64,000 nucleotides of DNA from an uncultured Roseovarius sp. (GTDB lineage Bacteria; Pseudomonadota; Alphaproteobacteria; Rhodobacterales; Rhodobacteraceae). The notes under the pieces are model-generated. The model was not told the origin of the DNA. It ran no database searches and saw only the letters and a program-made list of their open reading frames with translations. A program made the translations under genes and the position numbers. Positions 56,191-64,000 of this stretch are shown here, one piece after another (positions within the stretch are counted from its first letter, which is position 1; each line of letters opens with the position of its first letter). Where the stretch lies: contig NZ_CAMYMD010000025.1 in assembly GCF_947259555.1 (NCBI RefSeq), positions 81,169-145,168 on the forward strand, read 5' to 3'.

Positions 56191-59100
56191 ATGGCACGTT
56201 TCTTTATCGACCGCCCGGTCTTTGCCTGGGTCATCTCGATCCTGATCATGGGGATCGGTGTCTTGGCGATCCGGTTATTGCCGGTGGCGCAGTACCCGCA
56301 GATCGCGCCGCCTTCGGTCACGGTGGCGGCCAATTATCCCGGTGCGTCGGCTGAGACGGTGGCCAACACCGTCACGCAGGTGATCGAACAACAGATGACT
56401 GGCTTGGACGGTCTGCGCTATTTCTCTTCGCGCTCGACCTCGCAGGGAAATGCGGAAATCACGCTCACGTTTGAGACGGGTACGGACGCCGACATTGCTC
56501 AGGTCCAAGTGCAGAACAAGCTGGGTCAGGCCACCCCGTTGTTGCCCGAGATCGTGCAGCGGCAGGGCATCACCGTCGAAAAGTCATCGTCGGGGTTTCT
56601 GATGGTCGTCGGTATGATTTCGACTGATGGGACCCTCGAACAGGTGGACCTGTCCGATTACATGGTCACCAATCTGGTCGATGAGTTGAGCCGTATCGAG
56701 GGTGTTGGCTCGGTTAACGTGTTTGGCGCCCAATACGCCATGCGCATCTGGCTCGACCCGTCGAAACTTGCCGCATTCGGCATGTCGCCGTCAGATGTCG
56801 TCGCTGCTGTTTCGGCTCAGAATGCGCAAATTTCAGCAGGGGCATTCGGCGCGCGTCCCGCAGTGGATGGGCAGCAACTCAACGCCACGATCACCGCACA
56901 ATCGCTGCTGAGCACGCCAGAGGATTTTCGTCAGATCGTCTTGCGCGCCGAAACGGACGGCGGTCTGGTCTTGCTGGATGACGTGGCACGGGTCGAGATC
57001 GGAGCAGAAAACTACGCCACGACCGCGCGTTTCAATACAGACCCGGCGGCGGGCATGGCAATTACACTGGCACCGGGCGCAAATGCCCTCGATACCGCGC
57101 GCGCCGTCAAGGAGCGCATGGCAGAATTCGCCCGCTTCTTTCCCGACGGTGTCGATTACGTCATTCCGTATGATACCACGCCTTTCGTTGAAATCTCGAT
57201 CAAGGAGGTGGTGAAGACGCTGTTCGAGGCGATCGGTCTCGTGTTTCTTGTGATGTTCCTGTTCCTTCAAAATTTACGCGCCACGCTTATCCCGACTCTC
57301 GCTGTCCCGGTGGTTTTGTTGGGCACCTTTGGTGTATTGGCGGTGGCTGGATTTTCCATCAATACTCTCACGATGCTGGCAATGGTTCTGGCCATTGGTC
57401 TCTTGGTCGACGATGCCATCGTCGTCGTGGAGAACGTCGAGCGCATCATGGAGGAAGACGGTCTTTCACCGCGCGAGGCGACGCATAAATCCATGGGACA
57501 AATCACCGGCGCACTGGTGGGCATTGCGCTGGTGCTTTCGGCTGTCTTTGTTCCGATGGCGTTTTTCCCCGGCTCCACCGGTGTGATCTATCAGCAATTC
57601 GCGATCACCATTGTCTCGGCCATGGCGCTTTCCGTGGTCGTCGCGATCACGCTCACGCCCGCGCTCTGCGCGTCGCTTCTCAAGGCCAAGAGCCACGAGA
57701 CAAAGCGTGGGCCGTTTGCCTGGTTCAACATGGGGTTCAACGGATTGACTAACGGCTACACTGGCACCGTGCGCTGGTCAGTACGTCGACCTGTCCGTGT
57801 CTTCGTGGTCTATCTGGCCTTGGCCCTTGGCATGGCTCTCATGTTTCTGCGTACGCCGACGGGTTTTCTGCCCGAAGAAGATCAGGGTATTCTGTTTACG
57901 CTCATCCAGACACCTACGGGTTCCAGTGCGGAGCGGACGCTCGACGTGGTGAAACAAGTAGAAGATTTCTACCTAAATCAGGAATCCGAGGTCGTCGATT
58001 CGATGTTTGGCGTGGTTGGTTTCAGTTTCTCCGGCAATGGTCAGAACATGGGCCTCGGCTTTGTGCAGCTCAAGGATTGGGACCAGCGGACCGAACCGGG
58101 GCAAAGTGTACAGGCGCTCGCGGGCCGCGCCTTCGGGGCCTTTAGCCAGATCCGGGATGCGCAGGTGTTCCCGGTGGTTCCGCCCTCGGTGATCGAGCTG
58201 GGCAACGTCTCGGGCTTTGACTTTTACCTGCAGGCGCGCGGTGGCCAGAGCCATGCTGATCTCATGGCCGCCCGCAATCAGCTATTGGGTATGGCTGGCC
58301 AAAGCGAGTTGATCGCATCGGCTCGACCCAACGGTCTGGAAGATGCGGCTCAGTTCAACCTCGATATCGATTGGCGCAAGGCTGGGGCCATGGGGCTTAC
58401 GCCGACCGATGTTGGACAATTGTTACAGATCGCTTGGGCCGGGACCTATGTGAATGATTTTCTCGATCAGGGCCGGATCAAAAGGGTCTACGTTCAAGGT
58501 GACGCAAAGGCCCGCGCCACACCGTCTGACATTGACAAATGGCGCGTGCGAAATTCAAGCGGTGGGCTTGTCCCGTTTTCCAACTTCTCCGAGGGAAATT
58601 GGGATTATGGCGCACAGGGTCTATATCGTTACAACGGTATTCCGTCGGTGCAGTTGCAAGGGTCTCCCGCACAAGGCGTGACAACTGGCGAGGCAATGGC
58701 CGAGATGGAGCGGCTCGTCTCACAGCTTGGTCCGGAATTCGAGCTGGCATGGACCGGGCTTTCTCTGGAAGAGCGCGAGTCCGGCAATCAGGCGCCACTG
58801 CTTTATGCACTCTCATTGGCCGCCGTTTTCCTCTCGCTCGCCGCGCTCTATGAGAGCTGGTCGATCCCCTTCGCCGTCATGCTCGCGATGCCCATCGGCA
58901 TCGTCGGCGCCCTCACCGGCGCGTGGCTGGGCGGGTTCGAGAACGGGGTGTTTTTTCAGGTGGGTCTGCTCACGGTCATTGGCCTCACTGGCAAGAACGC
59001 GATCCTGATTGTCGAGTTTGCCCGCGAAAGATATGAATCGGGCGAGCGGGTTATCGACGCCGTCGCAGAGGCGGCCCGCCAGAGGTTTCGCCCCATCATC

Positions 59101-59289
59101 ATGACGTCTATGGCGTTTTCTCTGGGTGTGCTTCCACTCGTCTTGAGTTCAGGCGCAGGGTCCGGTGGGCGCAATGCAATCGGGTCGGGTGTCTTGAGCG
59201 GGACGATATCGGGCACCGTTCTTGGCGTGGTTTTTGTGCCGCTTTTCTTTGTGATCGTGACCCGGCTTTTCCGACGTGCTGCAAGATAG
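56191..59289 (+). CDS. RND multidrug efflux permease, HAE1 (AcrB-like)
   Basis: Proton-driven trimeric exporter. 1032 aa with twelve membrane segments and two large periplasmic loops. Starts MARFFIDRPVFAWVISILIM. The proton-relay Asp pair is in LLVDDAIVVVENVERIMEE (TM4) and the Lys in [18 protein letters not shown] (TM10). SVTVAANYPGASAETVANTVTQVIEQ is the porter-domain signature. Probably a drug or solvent pump regulated by the TetR gene. No outer-membrane channel gene follows. Confidence 0.95.
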   Translation: MARFFIDRPVFAWVISILIMGIGVLAIRLLPVAQYPQIAPPSVTVAANYPGASAETVANTVTQVIEQQMTGLDGLRYFSSRSTSQGNAEITLTFETGTDADIAQVQVQNKLGQATPLLPEIVQRQGITVEKSSSGFLMVVGMISTDGTLEQVDLSDYMVTNLVDELSRIEGVGSVNVFGAQYAMRIWLDPSKLAAFGMSPSDVVAAVSAQNAQISAGAFGARPAVDGQQLNATITAQSLLSTPEDFRQIVLRAETDGGLVLLDDVARVEIGAENYATTARFNTDPAAGMAITLAPGANALDTARAVKERMAEFARFFPDGVDYVIPYDTTPFVEISIKEVVKTLFEAIGLVFLVMFLFLQNLRATLIPTLAVPVVLLGTFGVLAVAGFSINTLTMLAMVLAIGLLVDDAIVVVENVERIMEEDGLSPREATHKSMGQITGALVGIALVLSAVFVPMAFFPGSTGVIYQQFAITIVSAMALSVVVAITLTPALCASLLKAKSHETKRGPFAWFNMGFNGLTNGYTGTVRWSVRRPVRVFVVYLALALGMALMFLRTPTGFLPEEDQGILFTLIQTPTGSSAERTLDVVKQVEDFYLNQESEVVDSMFGVVGFSFSGNGQNMGLGFVQLKDWDQRTEPGQSVQALAGRAFGAFSQIRDAQVFPVVPPSVIELGNVSGFDFYLQARGGQSHADLMAARNQLLGMAGQSELIASARPNGLEDAAQFNLDIDWRKAGAMGLTPTDVGQLLQIAWAGTYVNDFLDQGRIKRVYVQGDAKARATPSDIDKWRVRNSSGGLVPFSNFSEGNWDYGAQGLYRYNGIPSVQLQGSPAQGVTTGEAMAEMERLVSQLGPEFELAWTGLSLEERESGNQAPLLYALSLAAVFLSLAALYESWSIPFAVMLAMPIGIVGALTGAWLGGFENGVFFQVGLLTVIGLTGKNAILIVEFARERYESGERVIDAVAEAARQRFRPIIMTSMAFSLGVLPLVLSSGAGSGGRNAIGSGVLSGTISGTVLGVVFVPLFFVIVTRLFRRAAR

Positions 59290-59423
59290 GGCTGGATCGC
59301 AGGTCGGCTGCGGCATTTACAGCCAGCGAATTGATCGGGTGTAATTCTGGTTTCAATTTTCGAGTGACTCTCTTGGTTTATGTATTATCTTAAATAGTAC
59401 AAATCATATTTCCGGAGGCTCAA

Positions 59424-60518
59424 TTGTTTAGAACGATACTGTTTCCCATGATTGTCACATCCGGAGCCGGAATTGTATCCGCGCAAGAGGCAGCACCGCC
59501 CCCCGCTGTCGTCGCGGTCGAGGCGACCACTCTGGACTTGGCAGAAACCTCTGATTTCAACGGACGTCTGGACGCAAATCGCCGGGTGGCGCTTGTGGCG
59601 CGTGTCTCTGGCGTGATCGAAAGCATCGGCTTTGCGCCCGGGGCAGAGGTGACGCAGGACCAGACGCTGTTCGTCATCGAGAGCGATCTTTACGAGGCAG
59701 CGGAGCGCGAGGCCGAGGGCGCGCTGGGCGCGGCGCAGGCGCAGCGCGATCTGGCGCGGATCGAGCGGGACCGTCAGAGCGAACTTGTCTCGCGCGAGGC
59801 CGGGGCGCAGGCGCGTCTCGATCAGGCGGAGGCGGCGCTCGCGATCGCGGAAGCGGATGTGCTGCGGCTCGAAGCGGCTCTCGACCGGGCGCGCACCAAC
59901 CTTTCTTATACCGAAATCAAGGCGCCTTTCGAGGGCCGTATCGGCGACAGTTCCGTGGACGAAGGCGGGCTTGTCGGGCCGGAGGCCGGCGCGCTGGCGA
60001 CGCTGGTGCAACTTGATCCGATCCATGCCGAATTCGCGGTGCCCACGGCAGTGTTGCGGACTTTCCTGGAACGTGTCGAACGTGGCGAGGTCTCGAAAGA
60101 GGCGGCGGTCAGCCTGACACTGGCCAATGGCAGCGTCTATGACGCGCCGGGCGATGTCGATTTCGTGGACAGCCGGGTCAATTCGGGCACAGACAGCGTG
60201 ACGCTGCGCGCACGGTTCGCCAATCCCGAGGGGCGCTTGCTGGACAGAGAGCTGGTGCGCGTGACGCTGACCTCCGACACCGCCGAGGGCGAATTGGCGA
60301 TCCCGGCACAGGCGGTTCAGCGCGATATTCAGGGGGCCTTTGTGCTGGTGGTGGGCGAGGGCGATGTGGCCGAGCAGCGCCGCGTCACCGTGCGCCGCAA
60401 TGCGCAGGGCTTTGCCGTCATCGCCGAGGGGCTGAGCGAGGGCGAACGCGTGATTACCGAGGGCGTGAACAAGGTTCGCCCCGGCAGCGCGGTCGATGCC
60501 GCCGCACCCGGGGGCTGA
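59424..60518 (+). CDS. Second RND efflux periplasmic adaptor
   Basis: 364 aa. Signal peptide MFRTILFPMIVTSGAGIVSAQ. Adaptor core: TSDFNGRLDANRRVALVARVSGVIESIGFAPG, alpha-hairpin rich in Ala/Glu/Arg (AEGALGAAQAQRDLARIERD), FEGRIGDSSVDEGGLVG. The start is TTG 59424 with GGAGG 5 nt upstream; no ATG precedes the signal peptide. Much more strongly G/C-ending codons than the first pair. 134 bp after the first permease, 3 bp before the second. Confidence 0.9.
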   Translation: MFRTILFPMIVTSGAGIVSAQEAAPPPAVVAVEATTLDLAETSDFNGRLDANRRVALVARVSGVIESIGFAPGAEVTQDQTLFVIESDLYEAAEREAEGALGAAQAQRDLARIERDRQSELVSREAGAQARLDQAEAALAIAEADVLRLEAALDRARTNLSYTEIKAPFEGRIGDSSVDEGGLVGPEAGALATLVQLDPIHAEFAVPTAVLRTFLERVERGEVSKEAAVSLTLANGSVYDAPGDVDFVDSRVNSGTDSVTLRARFANPEGRLLDRELVRVTLTSDTAEGELAIPAQAVQRDIQGAFVLVVGEGDVAEQRRVTVRRNAQGFAVIAEGLSEGERVITEGVNKVRPGSAVDAAAPGG

Positions 60519-60521
60519 TCC

Positions 60522-63500
60522 ATGCTGGCAGATACCTTCATCAAGCGTCCCCGCTTTGCCGGGGTGATTTCCATCGTGCTGTTTCTGGCGGGCTTTATCG
60601 CGCTCACCAAGATGCCGGTAGAGCAGTTTCCCGATATCGTGCCGCCGCAGGTCTCGGTCACCGCAAGCTATCCCGGGGCCGGGGCCGAGGTGGTGGAGCA
60701 GACCGTCGCGCAGGTGATCGAGGATCAGGTCGTGGGCGTGGACGACATGATCTACATGTCCTCGACCTCGGGCGCGGATGGCACCTATATCCTCAGCATC
60801 AGTTTCGAGGTGGGCACCGATCCCGATATTGCCACGGTAAACGTGCAGAACCGGGTGTCGCTGGCCGAGCCGCTCTTGCCGTCGGAGGTGCGTCAGACCG
60901 GTGTGCGTGTGGCCAAGAAATCGTCGTCGCTGCTGATGGGCATCGCGCTTTATTCCGAGAGTGACGCGCTTGAGGGCAGTGACCTGACCAACTATGCCCG
61001 GCTCAACCTCATGGACCGGCTCAAGCGGGTCGAGGGGGTGGGCGATGCCTCTATGTTCGGGTCCAATGAATTCGCGATGCGCGTCAATCTGGATGTGGAC
61101 CGGCTCGCGGCGCTGAACCTCACGCCCGCCGATGTAAGCGCGGCTCTCAAGAGTCAAAACCTTCAGGCCGCCATCGGGCGCGTCGGCGGACAGCCGGTGA
61201 CCGAGGATCCGGGGCTGCAGCTTAACCTCTCGACCAAGGGGCGGCTGTCGAGCCCCGAGGAATTTGGCGCGATCATCCTGCGCGCGGGCAGCGACGGCAG
61301 CGTCGTGCGTGTGCGCGATGTGGCCGAGGTGACGCTTGGCGAGAAAAACTCCGATGTCGTGACCAGTTTTGACGGCAAGCCCGCGACGCTGATCGGCCTG
61401 TACCTTGCGCCGGGCGGCAATGCCATTGCCGCCGCTGACGCCGCCAAGGCGATGATGGAGGATGTGGCGGCAGGTTTCCCCGAGGGGATGGCCTACGACA
61501 TCGTCTCGGACAGTTCCACCTTCGTCAACGAGAGTATCCATGAGGTACAAAAGACCCTGATCGAGGCGTTCGTCCTCGTGGTGATCGTGGTGTTCCTCTT
61601 CCTTGGCTCGCTGCGCGCCACGCTGGTGCCGCTGATTGCCGTGCCGGTGGCGCTGGTCGGCAGTTTCGCGGTGATGCAGGCCATGGGCTTTTCGCTCAAT
61701 ACCGTGTCGCTTCTGGCAATGGTTCTGGCCATCGGGATTGTGGTCGATGATCCCATCGTGGTGGTCGAGGCGGTCGAGGCCAAGATGGAGGAAAACCCCG
61801 GCATGACCCCGGCCGAGGCGTCTTCGGCGGCGATGTCCGAGATCACCGGCGCGATTGTCGCGACGACGCTGGTATTGCTGTCGGTCTTTGTGCCGGTGGC
61901 GTTCATTCCGGGGATATCCGGGCAGCTTTTCCAGCAATTCGCGGTCGCGGTGTCGGTGTCGATGGTGATATCTGCGATCAACGCCCTGACCCTGTCACCT
62001 GCGCTCTGCGCGATCCTTCTTAAGCCGCATCACGGCCCCAAGACCGGCATCATGGGGCGGATTTCTCGCGGCATCGACGGTGCGCGCGACGGCTATGCGC
62101 GGGTTGCCGGATCCATCGCGCGGCGTGCGGTGCTTGGACTGGCGCTGCTGGCAGGTGCCGTCGTGCTGACCGGCGGATTGTTCAAGGCGGTGCCGACCGG
62201 GTTCCTGCCGTCCGAGGATCAGGGCTCGTTCATCGTCGAGACGCGCCTGCCTGAGGCGGCCTCGGTAAACCGTACCATCGCGGCGCAGCGTGAGGTGGAG
62301 GAGATCCTTTCCGGCCTACCGGGGGTGGAAAGCGTGGTCTCGGTCATGGGCTATTCGATGCTCGACGGGATCACCAAGTCGAACGTCGCCTTTTCGCTGG
62401 TCTCGATGCAGGAATTCGCCGAGCGGACCACGGAGGAAACCAGCGTCTTCAATGCCATAGATCAGGCCATTCGGCAGGGCGCGGCGATCCGATCGGCGCA
62501 GGTCATCGCGTTCAACCTGCCGCCGATTGCGGGGCTTGGCACCGGGTCGGGCTTTGAGATGCAACTGCTCGACACGCAGGGGCGCACGCCGCAGGAACTG
62601 GCCGAAACTGCGCGGGGGCTCTCGTTCGCCGCCAATGGCAATCCGACGCTCGCGGGGGTCTACAGCACCTTCTCGGCCAACAGCCCGCAGCTCTTTCTTG
62701 AGATCGACCGCGAGCGGCTCTATGCGTTGGGCATCCCCGTGTCGGACGTGTTTGCCGCGCTGCAACCGACGCTCGGCTCGGCCTATATCAACGATTTCAA
62801 CTTGTTTGGCCGCTCGTGGCAGGTGCATATGAGCGCCGCGCCCGAGTATCGCGACGCGGTGGACGATATCGCGCGCATTCAGGTGCGCAGCGCGTCCGGA
62901 GAGATGGTGCCGATCGGGGCCTTCGCGCGGGCCGACTATATCACCGGGCCGATGTCGCTCTCGCGCTACAACAATCAGCGCGCCGCCAAGATCAGCGGCA
63001 ACCCCGCGCCGGGCTTGTCCTCGGGGGCGGCGCTGGCGGCGATGGAAGAGGTGGCCGAGGCCAATCTGCCGCCGGGCTTTGATTACGAGTGGACCGGCAC
63101 CGCATTGCAGGAAAAGCAGGCGGCGGGGCAGACGACGATGATTCTCGTGCTGGCAATGCTGTTTGCCTATCTCTTCCTCGTCGCGCTTTACGAGAGTTGG
63201 ACGGTGCCGGTGCCGGTGATGCTGTCTGTGGTGTTCGGCGTGGCGGGGGCGATTGCGGCGCTGCTGCTGGCGGGGCTGCCCTTCAATATCTATGCGCAGA
63301 TCGGGCTCGTCGTGCTGCTGGCGCTGGCCGCCAAGAACGCGATTCTGATCGTGGAATTCGCCAAGGCGCGGCGCGAGGCCGGTGAGACCATTCTCGATGC
63401 CGCCGTGCAGGGCGCGGGCGCGCGGTTCCGCGCGGTGATGATGACATCCTTCGCCTTTATCGCGGGGCTTATCCCGCTGGTCACCGCCGAAGGTGCCTCG

Positions 63501-63653
63501 ATGCTGTCGCGGCGGGCCGTGGGCACGGGCGTGGCGGGCGGCATGCTGGCGGCGGCACTGGTGGGCATCTTCGTGATCCCGGCGCTCTACGTGATATTCC
63601 AGTCGTTGCGGGAAAGATTGAAAGGGCACAAATCCACCAAAGCGGAGACCTGA
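60522..63653 (+). CDS. Second RND efflux permease, HAE1 (AcrB-like)
   Basis: 1043 aa. Starts [30 protein letters not shown]4 relay reads [19 protein letters not shown], keeping both Asp but with Pro in place of the usual Ala next to them; the TM10 Lys is in [19 protein letters not shown]. Porter-domain signature [24 protein letters not shown]. Pairs with the adaptor 3 bp upstream. Followed by a membrane-protein gene after 3 bp. Confidence 0.94.
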   Translation: MLADTFIKRPRFAGVISIVLFLAGFIALTKMPVEQFPDIVPPQVSVTASYPGAGAEVVEQTVAQVIEDQVVGVDDMIYMSSTSGADGTYILSISFEVGTDPDIATVNVQNRVSLAEPLLPSEVRQTGVRVAKKSSSLLMGIALYSESDALEGSDLTNYARLNLMDRLKRVEGVGDASMFGSNEFAMRVNLDVDRLAALNLTPADVSAALKSQNLQAAIGRVGGQPVTEDPGLQLNLSTKGRLSSPEEFGAIILRAGSDGSVVRVRDVAEVTLGEKNSDVVTSFDGKPATLIGLYLAPGGNAIAAADAAKAMMEDVAAGFPEGMAYDIVSDSSTFVNESIHEVQKTLIEAFVLVVIVVFLFLGSLRATLVPLIAVPVALVGSFAVMQAMGFSLNTVSLLAMVLAIGIVVDDPIVVVEAVEAKMEENPGMTPAEASSAAMSEITGAIVATTLVLLSVFVPVAFIPGISGQLFQQFAVAVSVSMVISAINALTLSPALCAILLKPHHGPKTGIMGRISRGIDGARDGYARVAGSIARRAVLGLALLAGAVVLTGGLFKAVPTGFLPSEDQGSFIVETRLPEAASVNRTIAAQREVEEILSGLPGVESVVSVMGYSMLDGITKSNVAFSLVSMQEFAERTTEETSVFNAIDQAIRQGAAIRSAQVIAFNLPPIAGLGTGSGFEMQLLDTQGRTPQELAETARGLSFAANGNPTLAGVYSTFSANSPQLFLEIDRERLYALGIPVSDVFAALQPTLGSAYINDFNLFGRSWQVHMSAAPEYRDAVDDIARIQVRSASGEMVPIGAFARADYITGPMSLSRYNNQRAAKISGNPAPGLSSGAALAAMEEVAEANLPPGFDYEWTGTALQEKQAAGQTTMILVLAMLFAYLFLVALYESWTVPVPVMLSVVFGVAGAIAALLLAGLPFNIYAQIGLVVLLALAAKNAILIVEFAKARREAGETILDAAVQGAGARFRAVMMTSFAFIAGLIPLVTAEGASMLSRRAVGTGVAGGMLAAALVGIFVIPALYVIFQSLRERLKGHKSTKAET

Positions 63654-63656
63654 CCG

Positions 63657-64000
63657 GTGGGGCTGCGTGCGGTCCTTCCGGCCTATCGCCGCGCTTTGTC
63701 CGACGTGCTGCTGTTCACGGCGCTGCATCTGAGCGTGCGCTTGGCGGTCTCGGTTCTGGTGCTGCCGCTTGCAGGGGTGATCCTCGGCCTTGCGCTGCGC
63801 TGGTCGGGGGATCCGGTAATGACAGATCAGGACATCGCGGGCTTTGTGCTGTCACCTCTAGGGGCGATTGGTGCATTGGCAGTGGCGGGGGTGCTGATTG
63901 TCGCGGCGGTGCTCGATCTTGCATTGATGACGGCCGTGCTGCGGCAGCCCGCGGCCGGGCTCCGGCCCGCGCTTGCGGCGGCCTGGCGGCTGGTGCTGCC
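63657..64000 (+). CDS. Partial membrane protein, possibly the membrane domain of a glycerophosphodiester phosphodiesterase
   Basis: Not in the ORF track because it starts with GTG and runs off the window. Open from GTG 63657 (VGLRAVLPAYRRALSDVLLF) for 114 codons without a stop, with two clear membrane segments (LAVSVLVLPLAGVILGLAL and AIGALAVAGVLIVAAVLDLA) and TDQDIAGFVLSPLG between them. That pattern resembles the N-terminal membrane domain fused to some GDPD enzymes; this is a recognition by eye. Three bp after the second RND permease, so in the same operon. Confidence 0.6.
   Translation, partial: MGLRAVLPAYRRALSDVLLFTALHLSVRLAVSVLVLPLAGVILGLALRWSGDPVMTDQDIAGFVLSPLGAIGALAVAGVLIVAAVLDLALMTAVLRQPAAGLRPALAAAWRLVL

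Noticed and set aside
59385-61937. 850-aa minus-strand ORF in the track.
   Set aside because: It is antisense to the second RND adaptor and permease, rich in His/Arg as expected from the reverse of GC-rich codons, with no recognisable domain.
62316-63728. 470-aa minus-strand ORF.
   Set aside because: Shadow of the second RND permease; low-complexity Arg/Gln/His sequence.

Overview
This window looks like a piece of a Rhodobacteraceae (roseobacter-group) alphaproteobacterial chromosome that includes the replication origin neighbourhood. Reasons: high GC with strong G/C third positions in most genes; the gene block hemJ-rho-mnmE-mnmG-rsmG-parA-parB next to maf-aroE-coaE-dnaQ-secB, typical around alphaproteobacterial origins; a CcrM-type GANTC methyltransferase; a small NDUFS6-like zinc-finger protein; and a CuyA-like L-cysteate sulfo-lyase. 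I see no rRNA, tRNA, insertion sequence, prophage or CRISPR array.

Layout. (1) 0.1-13.5 kb, housekeeping: RNA uridine methyltransferase, CCA-adding enzyme, two NUDIX hydrolases, Hsp33, a response-regulator/PP2C phosphatase facing an Hpt protein, threonine ammonia-lyase, argG, a DUF7282-like secreted protein, sulfotransferase-like protein, thiopurine methyltransferase, class IV aminotransferase, periplasmic MsrA, ribokinase. (2) 13.7-20.6 kb: mutS, grpE, hrcA, and the overlapping rph-rdgB-hemW operon. (3) 20.6-31.6 kb, origin region: genes on the left (parB to hemJ) run left and genes on the right (maf to dnaQ) run right, diverging from a 420-bp AT-rich gap with DnaA-box-like sequences that I call oriC. 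Two perfect 16-bp parS palindromes lie inside rsmG and at the start codon of mnmG. (4) 31.7-37.8 kb: a tightly overlapped thiamin operon, thiD-thiO-thiS-thiG-thiE-thiF-thiY-tenA, behind a TPP riboswitch whose expression platform can be read from the sequence. (5) 37.9-48.2 kb: orphan ABC ATPase, zinc-finger protein, polA, UspA protein, hydroxypyruvate isomerase-like protein, YtoQ, pheT, cuyA with a divergent LysR gene. (6) 48.2-54.9 kb: a membrane-anchored winged-helix protein, two small secreted proteins, rnhB, ccrM with three GANTC sites in its leader, a hydroxyacid dehydrogenase/MmgE-PrpD pair, and a TetR regulator. (7) 55.0-63.7 kb: two consecutive RND efflux pairs (adaptor plus permease each) behind a 28-bp dyad likely bound by the TetR protein, then a truncated membrane-protein gene running off the window.

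How it fits together: the origin block links initiation (DnaA boxes), segregation (ParAB-parS) and post-replicative methylation (CcrM). The thiamin block makes both halves of thiamin phosphate and salvages pyrimidine under TPP feedback. The right end is an efflux island with its own repressor. I found no clearly undescribed multi-gene system. The most informative non-coding signals are the TPP expression platform, the oriC/parS arrangement, the ccrM leader and the RND operator. All calls come from reading the sequence and the ORF track; no database search or folding program was run.
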